This document shows, in pieces, positions 48,166 to 59,700 of a stretch of 64,000 bases of DNA; the stretch's first letter is position 1; each line of letters starts with the position of its first letter. Origin of the DNA: Lates calcarifer (taxonomy: Eukaryota > Chordata > Actinopteri > Centropomidae); the NCBI RefSeq assembly GCF_001640805.2, contig NC_066837.1:26722789-26786788 (forward strand). The letters are read 5' to 3'. The translations under genes were made by a program, and so were the position numbers. Below the pieces are notes generated by a model. It saw only the letters and a list, made by a program, of their open reading frames with translations. It was not told the origin of the DNA and made no database searches.

Positions 48166-48202
48166 AAATAGTTGTCCCTCCCTGGATAAATAAAGGTTAC
48201 TT
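48166..48202 (+). repeat. Short retroelement 3' tail remnant
   Basis: TGTCCCTCCCTGGATAAATA AAGGTT resembles a teleost retroelement 3' end; nothing recognisable remains upstream. Confidence 0.4.
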
Positions 48203-49609
48203 GTGCAGACAGACAGCAAATATTGTAAGCATACAGTATGTTTACAGTATATACTTAGTGTCTACTTGTACATTTATATTTTCAGTAAGTCACACACACA
48301 TCCATTGGTTCTTCTTTTGGGAACTTGACAGCAGTGTGCAGGCTGAAAATGAAGTGCTTGTCAGCATTTCACAGTGTTTTCCTATCAGACAGCAGAATGA
48401 GGGGGTAACTTTTCAAAACCAACAATCCGATAATGACACCATCTTTTATAGTCATTGACCAGGTGTGTGGAGGTGAGAAATTAGGCAAGGTTTGCAATTC
48501 TTTCTCAAGTTTTCTGTTTTCATTCTTCGCACAGCTACACCTGTCACCTTTTGTGAAACAGCCTAAATGGAACTGAAACTCCCCATTTGTACGATGCATT
48601 GTGTGTATTACAAAGACTCATGGAGAAAAGATGGAGGAGGCAGCCAGGAAGATGCTGTGACATTTAGCTTTTGGCCCAAACTTTGACCGAGGACATTTGT
48701 TTCAATCACACTGAGCCCTTAGTAAAATACAGCATTTGCCACATCTATTTTTTTTCTTAGGTATCCCAAAAACAATGTTTATATTTCAAGAGTAGGCCAA
48801 ATGCACAACACTTCTTCTCTGGATTTTTAGCTGGTGTCCAAATTCTGACCTGTTGCTGCTAGCGAGCCATGGCACGCCCACAGGAGATCAATGCTCTCCA
48901 CCATTTTAATAACCTTCATTTATTGCGGGCCTAACAAATGGGGCCATTGATTGACGCAGTGAGCAGAGCTGGGGGGCTGTATGGCAGTATTAAAAGGGTG
49001 CTGAGGGAAAAGGCTGGGAAATCCCCTGGAGTCCCGTGCAGTTGTTAATGAGGGGAAGACAGGCAACCAATTATGGCATGCACACACACTGCATTTCAGT
49101 TTATCTTTTTCTTCCTCCTTCCCGCTGTTTTTTTCTGATTCTCTTTGCTGATCTGTCTTGGTTTTTTTTGTTAGTCATAGCAAAGACACTTCCTCATTCT
49201 TGAATTGCCATCTCTTTCTCTCCTCCTCATCCCCCTCCCTCCTCCATTCACCTCATACAGAAGAAGACTTTGTGAGATTATTGGAAATCTTTGAGGATCA
49301 GAGCATACCTGTATTAAAATCTAATTTTGTTCTGGCTCTCCTGTCAAGTTAATGCTAATAGTCAAATTAACAGGCCGGGGCTGCCCATTTGATAAAGAGC
49401 TACTTGTTATGGGTTAGAAGCTTTGTTTGTGGTAGGAATCCTTGCTTATCCCAGCTCTCCCTCTTCCTCCCTAACACAGTGTAATTTTGATTACAGTCTG
49501 CTGAGCATTTTTCCTGTTTTACTTAAACTGTATTTCAGATTTTAAATTGAGTATTTTTGGATTGTTTGTCATCCAAAACAAAACATTTGAAGATCTCATT
49601 TGAGACTTT

Positions 49610-49700
49610 CATCATTTTTTTTCACCATTTTTACCAAACCATTTATTAGTTACATACACATTAATTGCTAATGAAAATAATCATTAGTTGCGGCCCTAGA
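49610..49700 (+). mobile_element. Partial copy of the TTAGTTGCAGCCCT element
   Basis: Right end only: CATTAATTGCTAATGAAAAT, AATCATTAGTTGCGGCCCTA. Same family as the copy at 34.2 kb. Confidence 0.55.
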
Positions 49701-51839
49701 TTCAAGTGAGATAGGCAGATGTGTCGAAATCAGACTTTGACATAAAAAGTTAGTGTGTGTGTCAGTTGGTCTCTACACTGACCTGCTTATCTAACAGCTG
49801 AAAAAGACTAGTCCTGGCCTGTCTGCTTTCATTAAAGTCCATTTTATCTAAATGGAAACTACACACAACTAAAGCATATTAACAAGGTCTAAGGTCTGAC
49901 AGTTTTCCGTGGGGCAGGAACTAATTCATTGCTATAAGCTATGCAAATAGCTCAACTCCTGCCCAACAGATTTACAAGCATTTTCAGTAATTTCCAGACT
50001 TGGTTGATAAATGGACTACCTGTTTTTGTTTTCACTGAGTGCGTGAGGTAATATGTGGAATAAACAAACAGATAAATCAGCGAGAATAATGTGGACCACA
50101 TCTGTGTGCCGTCACACTCAAATGCCACGTTGCACCGAGATGATGAGCACTATCCCTCATTCATCTGTATTATTCTCATGCAAATGAATATCAAATGTAT
50201 TATAAATTGCCTGCGATGGATGCTGGACGGAAACAAATAATTTCATCAGGGCTGTTTATATTAGGATGTTAATTATTGTGCCAACTTGAGCCACTTAATT
50301 ATAATCGTGATTAACACCAGTGTGATACCATCTCGGTGCCATTGATGTAGTTTCCTGTCCTCACTGTACCTTTGCTGACAAATTTGACTGCTATTTACCC
50401 AGGTTCCTACCCAGGTGTCATTTTTTAATGCTGGTCCATGTTGAATTGGAAAAAATGAAATGATAGTTTACCTTCAGCCCCAGAGAGTCAGCAGTTTTCT
50501 TTGACATTTTAGCTGCCATGGCAGTAACATCTTTTCTCTCTCTGTGGACTTTGCATTAATAAGTCTCTGAAGTGTGCTGTCATTTCTTCTTTTTTATTTA
50601 AAGGGCAAACCTGCCCTGCTTCTTCCCAGTTGAGTCTGTGTCTTTGTAATATGTTTTAGATACAAATGTCTTTTCCCAGCATAATGGCGTAGATATTTAT
50701 ATATACAGCCCCTGAAGAGCTGACAGAGAACAGGCATACTTACATGCATATTAGCAGCAAAATCATCCAGTTGAGGCACTTGAACACATCTCTTTCAGTT
50801 TTTTAAAAAAGCACATTTGTATTTATAATGACAGATACACATGTGTATTACATAAGGAGAGCCTTCTGTTCAGAGCTAACTCAGAATAAAATTACTCACA
50901 ATGAGATGTTCTTTCTGTTGAGGATCTAACTGCATCACCCCTTTTTTTTTACCAAGTATGAAGGAAAAATGCAGTAGTTCAAACAGATACTGGGAAACGC
51001 CTCATAGTGCAAAGTAACAGAATATCATTAAGAACTATCAAGCGCCTAATAAGCAGTATGGCCACCCTTTACCTTCCAAACAGCTCGAGTCTTCATTGAC
51101 TTTTCTGTCATTTAGGTAGGAGCTGTGTCAGGGGACATTGGATCATTCTTGACTGAAAGCCTCCAGTTCTTTGAAGGATGAAGGAGGTGAAAATCTTTAC
51201 AGTATGTCCCATGAAGCCTCATTGAGTTTTAGATCTTGTGTCTGGGGAGACCAGGATAGACCTTCAGCCTTTTTCCAGTGTTCATGAAAGGATGCTTAAG
51301 CTATCATCAGGTTTAAAGGTACCATTACACATCTAAAAGCTGTGAATAGACAAATGTATATTCAAAGTATCCTCTGGCTTTCTTCAGATTTATTGTGGCA
51401 AGAAAATATATGAGAACTGAATTTTCAGGGAGAGTAGCCACAGAGCTACGTCTTCTCTGTAACCCTTTCCAGCATTATGGTAATCTTTGAGATTTTTGAG
51501 ATCTCTTTTTTTGTGAAGCATGGTTCACATCAACAGATGCTTCCTGTGAATAGCAAACTCAGAATGTTTGAGTGTTTTTTTTTTTTTTTTACACAGTGAA
51601 TGTTTGACTGATGTATTCAATGTAGAACAATACAATACAGTGGTTTGTGCATGATTAGTTTAAATAAATTGTGTTTGTTTGGAATTGTAACTTAAATTAA
51701 GACATTTTGAGACAAATTTATACATAAGTAGAGATTTTCTAAAGCGTTGACTTCATGCCTCGGTATGTCAGATTGGCTTCTTAATTTCACCTCTACAATA
51801 AATAGAAAAAGTCTTTTCTTTTTTAGCCTTTTTTTGTTT

Positions 51840-52137
51840 GGGGAGTTGGTCTGCCTGTCCACCACTTTAGTCCAGACTAAAACATCTTAACAAGTCTTGG
51901 ATGGGTTGCCCTGAAATTTGCTGCACATCCATGTCCTTCTCAGGGTGAAGTGTAATAATTTTGATGAGCCCCATCCAGCTCATTTTCTAGTTTTGCTGTA
52001 CTGTACTTTATTTTTAGTGCTAATGTTAGCATGCTAACACACGAAGATGGTGAACTTGATCAGTATTATACCTACTGAACAGTAGCATTTTAGCATTTTA
52101 ACAGACCTGCTAGCATGGCTGTAGTCTCTTAGGGTTG
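51840..52137 (+). mobile_element. Same dispersed repeat, plus orientation
   Basis: CCACCACTTTAGTCCAGACT, TTGGATGGGTTGCCCTGAAA, CATCCATGTCCTTCTCAGGG, TGTTAGCATGCTAACACACG, GATGGTGAACTTGATCAG, GCTAGCATGGCTGTAGTCTC. It is the reverse orientation of the copy at 37 kb, inside RPTOR intron 1. Confidence 0.65.
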
Positions 52138-55115
52138 TTTCATTCTTCAGTTTCCTGGGGTGTTGTGTGCATACAGTTGTGTTCCCAAGCAGAAAATGTG
52201 TGCATCAGCTCCCACCTGTCAGGAATAAATGGAAAGTTTACCAACTGTGCAAGAGGGAAAAAGGTGAGGGGTGAGGAGGTCAGGTGAAAATGAATGAGGT
52301 GATATGCTGCAGTGTGCATGTGTGTGCGCGGATGCATGTACATGTTGAGTCTTGTCCTGCTGCGTCCCACTAGCACACTGACCTTTTACTCTGTCGGTGG
52401 GAAAGCAGAGGGCGCCTTAATTACCCTCACAGTAACAGGCTTCCTAACGCTGCTCAGCCATGGGACGTCACATAACCCACTGTACACACACAACACATGC
52501 TCTATAGGTCTACGTTGCACACAGAGACTGCATGTAGCGATACCTTCAAAAGGTCACTTGGCGCTATTCCATTGACCTACATGGACGTGTTGTACGTGTA
52601 TATACTAACAACTACTATAGCTCTTAATGTGTTTTTATACAGCTGTTTCGGTGTTTGACCACACAAACAGAGTGGATGTCAGGGCAGAGAGAACGTGGAG
52701 AACGCAACATCAAGTCAAGAGAAACATAGACTAATTATTGGAGTTGACGATAGCTATACTGGTCAATTTGCGTGCAATAAAACCTCACTGAGTGAAAAGC
52801 CAACAAGAGTCATTTATCAGAACACCCATTAAACAAGTATAAACCTCAAGAAAATCTATATTTTCTTCTCCCGCAGTCTCCCATCACCCAGCGGTATCCT
52901 GTATTTTTGCCATAGCAAGCTTGTTAGGGCAATAGCTAATTGCTATGAACAAGCTAAAATAAACGCTAACTGTATGTACCTTAACTGTTGAACCTTATTT
53001 GCCACATATATTAAAACTGACCAAGATATTTTGGCTGAGGCAGCAGCTCCTGTTCCCAAGCCAGCCCATCAGCGACAGTGCTAACCACAATTAATTCTAT
53101 TAATACTATTAATTCTATTAATACAATTAATACTAATTTGATACTGGATGTCAAAATGTCATCAAAATCCAGACCTATTTACAAAAGACTAAAGTTAATC
53201 AGTAGACTCTGTGCTGTTTGTAACTTAGTTCATTCATGAAACACAATGTATCTCAGTCCTTTGTTGTAGTCCCTAGTGCATCTTATGTTTCAGAATTCCT
53301 CCACATCCAATTCCTCTAAATCTCCATGTTAAGTCTTATTGCACCTGAGCAGTATGCATACTGCATTTTTTATGTTAAATGTCTACTCTTTAAAAGAGAA
53401 ATGCACCAACATTACTTCTTAAAATTATCTGCCCCTAGATTGTGTGTAGAGCCCTGCTTGATTTGACCTGACTTAAGCAAAATTGTAGCCAACTAGCTGT
53501 AAGAAGGAACTAAGCCCTGTATGATTCAGTAGGTAGCTGACCTACTGTTAATTAAGCCAAGTGAACACACAACGCTTCATGAAGTTCAAGTGCCATCTGT
53601 CCCAGAATAAAAGCTATCAGGCTTTGATTCACAAAGTGACATGATGATCAAACAGTGACTCGTCAGTTTGGATCAAGCAGTTCCATTAAATAGACAGTTG
53701 TCCTGCTGAGTCCATGGACCAGTAATCCAGTGACTGCACTTTTTCACATCAAACCTTTTAATAACACAACAACAAACTTTAGAACAACACTTTTCTGTCT
53801 TTGTAAAGCAGCGTCAATGTTGGCACCAGGCCTACACGAGATATGGTGTCACTAATGTACATTTCTTATTAGAATGCTATATCGATCCAGAGAGTATATT
53901 CATGACTAGCTGTGAAATGTTAAAGCTTTTAATGTTATAAAGACATTGATTTGTCAGGAAAAGTTGAGCTAGGTTAAACTTTTTTATTGACAACCCTATG
54001 TTATTTGGACAGAGCATTGCTGCATTGACACCTCAGTGACACTGGCTTGATTCAGATAAATGAGGGGCCTGTGTTTTCCACACAGAGCTTAAGTACATGT
54101 TTTTTATTCCTCAAGAAGTCACAACTATCATTTACATGATATATTCTGAGCATCTAACAAGATGATGTCAGATTCACAGTGGTTGAAAATGACACAAGTT
54201 GAACATGTCGGAAAAGTCAGAGTACTGACTAGTTATTTCCTCTTGTGGAGCTGCACATATGTGTTATTAATCACCCAGCTGTCAAGGCTTGTCTTGTGAG
54301 GTGGTGTGTTCAAGTGCAAGTTTTAGGGGGGGGACTTAAGGCGGCTGATCAGATGGCCTTTGTCGGAACAAGTCTTTTGCAGTCAGCTTGTTGTGTCACT
54401 GTCCTCATTAATTAGAGCTACAGGTTGGGGCAACAAGATGTCACAGTGGCTGACGTCTGCTGTCCTGTGCAAACAAAAGTGTTTCTGAGGTGTTGACAGT
54501 GAAGATGGAGTGTTGGCTTGCTGCAACTTTAATTTGTAAGTTGTAGACCTGTGCTGCCCGGTCAAGTTACCGTGTGCCTGTGTGTGTTTGTGTGTGAGGA
54601 TTTGGTGCTCAACACACGAAGTAATGGTTGTTCTTTTTCAGTGACCGCTTTTTTCCCCTTCACTTCCTGTTACAGTGGTCTGTTGCGTCAGGGTTTATTA
54701 CCTGGTGTGACCAGTCTGTTGTTGCAATGCTGCTGTCTCATTTTGCCATTTATTTATCCAAACATGGACCTTTGCTTGATCTGCACAATTCTGCTTTAAA
54801 TTCATACTTTACAGTTACAGAGTCCTCATTGGGCATGAGGTGAATAAATCTCTTTTGCATTAACTACTGTTGAGTCTCCCTGGGTGAGACTGGATCCTCA
54901 TTGGCCAGGAACAGCAGAATGCTGTTTACTGGGAAAACTCCTGGAATGGACCTCAAATACAAGCATGCTCAGTCCAGTTTCTCAGATGAATAAAGATTTC
55001 ATGTGGTTTTGAAAAGCATCATCAGTGAATCCACCAGTCTGTTTTGATTTGAGCACTGATGAGTGAAGTGAGAATAATGCTGTGTCCTGTGTCTGTGCTC
55101 TGTGCTCTCTCCCAG

Positions 55116-55218
55116 ATGAAGACTGTGAGTGTAGCGCTGGTGTTGTGTCTCAACGTGGGAGTTGACCCTCCTGATGTGGTAAAGACATCCCCCTGTGCAA
55201 GACTGGAGTGCTGGATAG
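55116..55218 (+). CDS. rptor: RPTOR second coding exon
   Basis: Residues 55-88 plus one base. It follows a TCTCCCAG acceptor and reads [20 protein letters not shown] and [14 protein letters not shown], ending in phase 1 at a GTGAGT donor. It is nearly identical to human raptor and begins the raptor N-terminal conserved (caspase-like) domain. The first codon is ATG, but it is internal to the protein, since phases join it to the preceding exon. Confidence 0.97.
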
Positions 55219-56694
55219 GTGAGTGGGTCCACACAGAGCCCAAACATGATGAATGAACAGGCACCCAAACATAAAACTTTAGTTTTTCCATTAAAACTCC
55301 TCTAGAACATTAGTACAACTGACATTCATTTCACAGTACTCCAAAATAGCAGTAAATGTCACATCTAGTTAGGACAAATAGTGCCTATGCCAAAACCCTG
55401 TAAATATATCAAAAATAACAAAAAAGCAGAGGTTTCAGAGGGTTATTAAGTAGTGGTAAGCTGTGCAACACTATTGTCAACTTCAACTTGACAGTAAAAG
55501 TTTAGCTTTCTCATGGGAGTTCAATTCATAAGACCTCTGTCAGCTAAGGATGAAGCAGTCTGCCCTCACCAGAACCACTTGACGTAACACAGAACAATAA
55601 CAAAGGAACCATCTTCACTGAATGGGAACCTCAAAACCACTGTTTAGCTCCCCTGGGAGTCCTTCACTCTTAAGGAGTGAGGGAAGCACAAAAAGTGAAC
55701 ACAGTTCTTAAAGTTTCTGAACTTTCAGAGCAGCTTCTGAGGACACTGACACTGTGCGGTCCCAGTGTTTGGGAACACTAAGAGGTAAAGGCAGAGGTGA
55801 TGTCCTAAAATGCACCATAGTGTTTAATTTGATATATGTGCTTCTCCTACAGCTTGAGGGACTTATATTTGCTATTCAGGGGCCATGGTGTGGATGGTTG
55901 TTTTAAAAGTTCTTTTGTAAAGTGAGACCATAACAGGAAATAGTAAAGTTGTGCAGGTAGAGGTCTTACTGTTGAAATAGCCTTTTGCATGATGATAGGT
56001 TTCATAAAAGACACTATTGTATCACACAATTTATTAAATAATTCTCCATGTCTATTTTGAGAAAAATAAATGATTCTAGATAATTTGTCAATTTAAAAAA
56101 TGTATTTTTGTTTATAATACAGACAAACTTCAATTTTTCCTTGAAAATGACGTTCAGTGAAACAGAAGTTATTGTTTGACCCATCAAACACATCATTTTG
56201 TCATGATAATGCATAGTAAGAAGGCCTCATTCATCGTTATAGCAGTGGTTTGGTTCTCTGTATAAGTATCAGTATCTCCTGCAAACTTGCCAATACGTTC
56301 CTTTCTGCCTGCTGAGCGCAATTTGATCTGTCCTGAATCTATATTCTGCTATTCTTCATGCCATATTGATTTGCTCTCATCAATATTTCAACTTGAGGGG
56401 CTGCTCTTATTTTTCCGAACCCTGCTTTTGATTTCATTAGAAAATTTCCTTTGATGCTGAAAGGAGAAACTATAACTTGCCTTTGTAGTCATGGTGTTGG
56501 TAGTGCCTGAACCAACATTGTTCTGGAGAAGACTGCCCTGCTAAAAACCTAATACCATCATGTTAATGATTGTGGTGGATCATAACAGTAAGGCTGGTTT
56601 GTCACATACGGATTGAGCGAGTATGGTTTCACTTCAGTGTTGTGTGTGCAGGTGTGTGATTGCCGTTGTGTTTAACTCTGTGTTTGCTTGCCAG
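55219..56694 (+). other. rptor: RPTOR intron 2
   Basis: Intron of 1,476 bp between two phase-1 junctions. I see no gene, RNA or recognisable repeat within it. Confidence 0.9.
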
Positions 56695-56777
56695 ATCCTC
56701 TGTCGATGAGTCCTCAGAAAGCCCTGGAGACCATTGGGGCAAACCTGCAGAAGCAATATGAAAACTGGCAACCCAGG
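56695..56777 (+). CDS. rptor: RPTOR third coding exon
   Basis: It follows TTGCCAG, completes the split aspartate codon and encodes PLSMSPQKALETIGANLQKQ and YENWQPR (to residue 116), ending in phase 0 at GTGAGT. It continues the raptor N-terminal conserved domain. Intron 2 is 1,476 bp. The expected next exon (human ARYKQSLDPT region) was not seen in the remaining 7.2 kb, so the window stops inside intron 3; the HEAT and WD40 parts lie beyond it. Confidence 0.97.
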
Positions 56778-59700
56778 GTGAGTGGGTTCACATGAACCAG
56801 CCTCCCTCTTTCGTTCTCTTCGTGTTCTTATGATGATTCTGTGAACACATACACACACTCACAACCCTGAATATTACAGTGCATACACACTTGAAAGAGA
56901 CACTTTCAATAAATGAAATAAAAGAATCATAGGCAAGATCCAAGACTTGACCTGGGTCATATCATATTATCAGTTGGTTCATCTGGCATCAATTAAGCCA
57001 TTTATTTTTTTAAAGGTGGTTTAGAAGTCGTTTTGTAGATTTTTGCAGACTGTCCTGACCGTCCAGAGTGGCCTTCAGGTTTTTGCCAATTCTCTGAACC
57101 TAACTGATGTAGACAGTAGTTCTGGGTCAGAGGAGGTTTTCTGGATAGTGGCAGCTATTGATCCAACACATTTCCTGTAGCTGCCATGGTGACTCTGCAG
57201 CTTCTAATTCACTGTGTTTACATTTAGTGATCATTTGAATGAGGTTGAATGGATTTATTTTAGATAGCTCATTGTGTCAGCTCTAATATTCTTCCTGTAT
57301 TTACTGTGCCAACAAAACACCCACATGCTCTTGACAGTGATTCATAGTTTTTTTTTTAAACAGATGCATCATGTGTTCTTGTAAATTCAGCTGTTATAAG
57401 TTTATACGTGTGTTTACATAAATTTGTATCATTGCCAGCAGCAGTACTTCTCCTTGGTCCTAGTCCTAGCTGTAAGTGAGCTCAGTGTTTTCCCAGAGGC
57501 TCTACACACTGTTGTCCTCCTTGAGCATCCCCTTGGCCTCTGAGCATTAGAGCCTTGGTGCTGGAGCAGATGGCAGGGGCAGCCCCTCTATCACTCCTAA
57601 GCACACCCCCTCTACATTAAGACAACTGATGATCTAGAAGAAGAGAGAATTTTAGGCTTTCAGGAGGAGCAGTGATGGAGAGTAAATGATAAGAATGGAG
57701 GAGAGGAGGAGACAACAGACAATAGCTCTGAAACCTGCTCACACACTATGTGGACATAGAGAGCAGGGAATGAGGATGAGAACCTAACTGTGCTCAGACA
57801 ACAGGGAATCTGATCTTTGTGATTGACTGTGCACAGTGACCAGTGTTTAGACAGCATTCTGTCATTTGCTGTCATTCCACCATTAGATGTCATTGTAATG
57901 GTCCATGCTGACTAGAGGGCAGTCTACACTGCCAGCATTTTTTGAATTGTTTCAGATTTCATTGCTTCCTTATTGCTTCATGTGCGTCATGATTTATTTT
58001 ATAACTCTGTCTCCATTGTACCCAACCTTTTGTTCTTAGCAATATATCCACTTGCAACTCTGCCAAAAGTTTTTTTGCAATATTTTGACTTTTGTTTTTT
58101 CATTTCTACTGAGCTTTCTTAATGCACAAATTAAAAATGCACATGAAAATAGGTGGCTGGAAACACACTTTATATGTTGTGAACATGTTCTTATGTGCTT
58201 ACTAGTTGCACTGTGTGTGAACAGAGCAATAGATATAAACACTTACAGCCTACTCAAAAGCTGTTTTCATCCATTGAATTTCTGAGATGAGTTTGCCTGA
58301 GGAAGACAGTTGTGCTGCTGAAGGGACGTGTGCAGGGTTCCCCCCAGGAAATCATTTAGCCATGTTGTTAAGCCACCCTGATTCTGAAGCTTCTCACCTC
58401 GTGATCAGTTTAGCTAGTAGATGACAGCCTAAATAACAAACAGTCATACTCATTAAATAGTGTGGCATTTACTTTGGGAAATGGTGGCCCTGCTCTTTTC
58501 CCTGAAAGGTTAATGTTTCATTTCAGCAAATTGTATAAATTTTTTATTATATCAGTGGTGGTGGACAGCCTCTCATAAAGCACTGTGGGGAATTCTGAGC
58601 TGGGTCTCAGAACAGTGACAGCTCTAACTGAGATCAGTCTGTGAAGGCTGAATGGATGGATGATTCTTTACTGTTACTGCTGCTGACGTTTTTGCATTTG
58701 ATGTGAATTTGGGCTAAGAGTAAATCCTCCGACGAACCTGGTAGTAGTAACTAAGCATTATCCAAGAAGACTCTTATTTCAGCTGGTTTTCTGTAAATAT
58801 CCGCATCGGAGTACAGAATACATTGTGGCATATGACAACAGTGCAGGGTGGTGTTTACCATCTTAGCTGGTGCTGGACTCGCATTTCAACTCTCCTCCAT
58901 ATTTTTTTCTCTCTGTGCTTCTTGCCATGTCAAATATGTGTCTTGTGGAGAGTGATGAAAAAAATAATAAACACTTGAAATCTGATCCGAACAGTTGAGC
59001 CACAGTTGCATTTGCAGATATTGGATTTGAACTGCATTTCAAACCACCTGCAAATATGTTTTCAAGGACTGGATTTAATCATGCCCCCTTATTCTGTTGA
59101 GACTTTGTAACAAAATGTCTGTTTGGTACTAGATATGTGGGAAAATAATCTGATTTCAGCTGTCTGAACATGGCCTCTGAGGAGCAGGTAGAGGAGGATG
59201 GCAAGGAAGGCAAAACTGAAAGACAAAAGGTGAAAAAGAGACAGGTTGGTAATATGCAGGTTAGCTTTAGTGCAGTAGTAGCTTGTGAGTTGCCTCAGCA
59301 TCAAAATGGACATCATCTTGTCGCCTTGTTACTGAGAGCTGTGGAATCCTATATGGCCACCAAAACATGGCTGTTTGGTAAGACAGTACAAAAGTAACAC
59401 ATACGGTAAGAGGAGGTAGAGGAAGAGACGTCCCAAGAGAGCGCAGCTAAAGGAATGTAGGCTTGGGCTCAGCTGACCTGAGAGGTCAGCAGCAAATGGT
59501 GGGAGGAGTGGGAGGGTGAGAAATCGGTTCCTTTTTTTCTCAGCCTGAGGATTCACAGCTCTGCAGCACCACCACTGAGCAGTTCGCCAACACACCTTAC
59601 ATAAACTGTTGACAAAGTGTTCAATTACACCACAGCTATTTACCTGCTTTGTCACTGCAGACAAAAAATCTTGTAATAAGTTTGTTTCGGATGAGAGGAG

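Larger units (their letters stand above)
40903..55115 (+). other. rptor: RPTOR intron 1 (14.2 kb)
   Basis: Large intron with a GTGAGT donor and CCCAG acceptor. Contents are microsatellites (43.2, 47.0, 47.75 kb), a possible MITE at 41.54-41.93 kb, dispersed repeat fragments at 49.6 and 51.84 kb, and candidate conserved non-coding blocks at 48.84-49.42 and 50.15-50.36 kb. No further coding exon is recognised. Confidence 0.9.
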
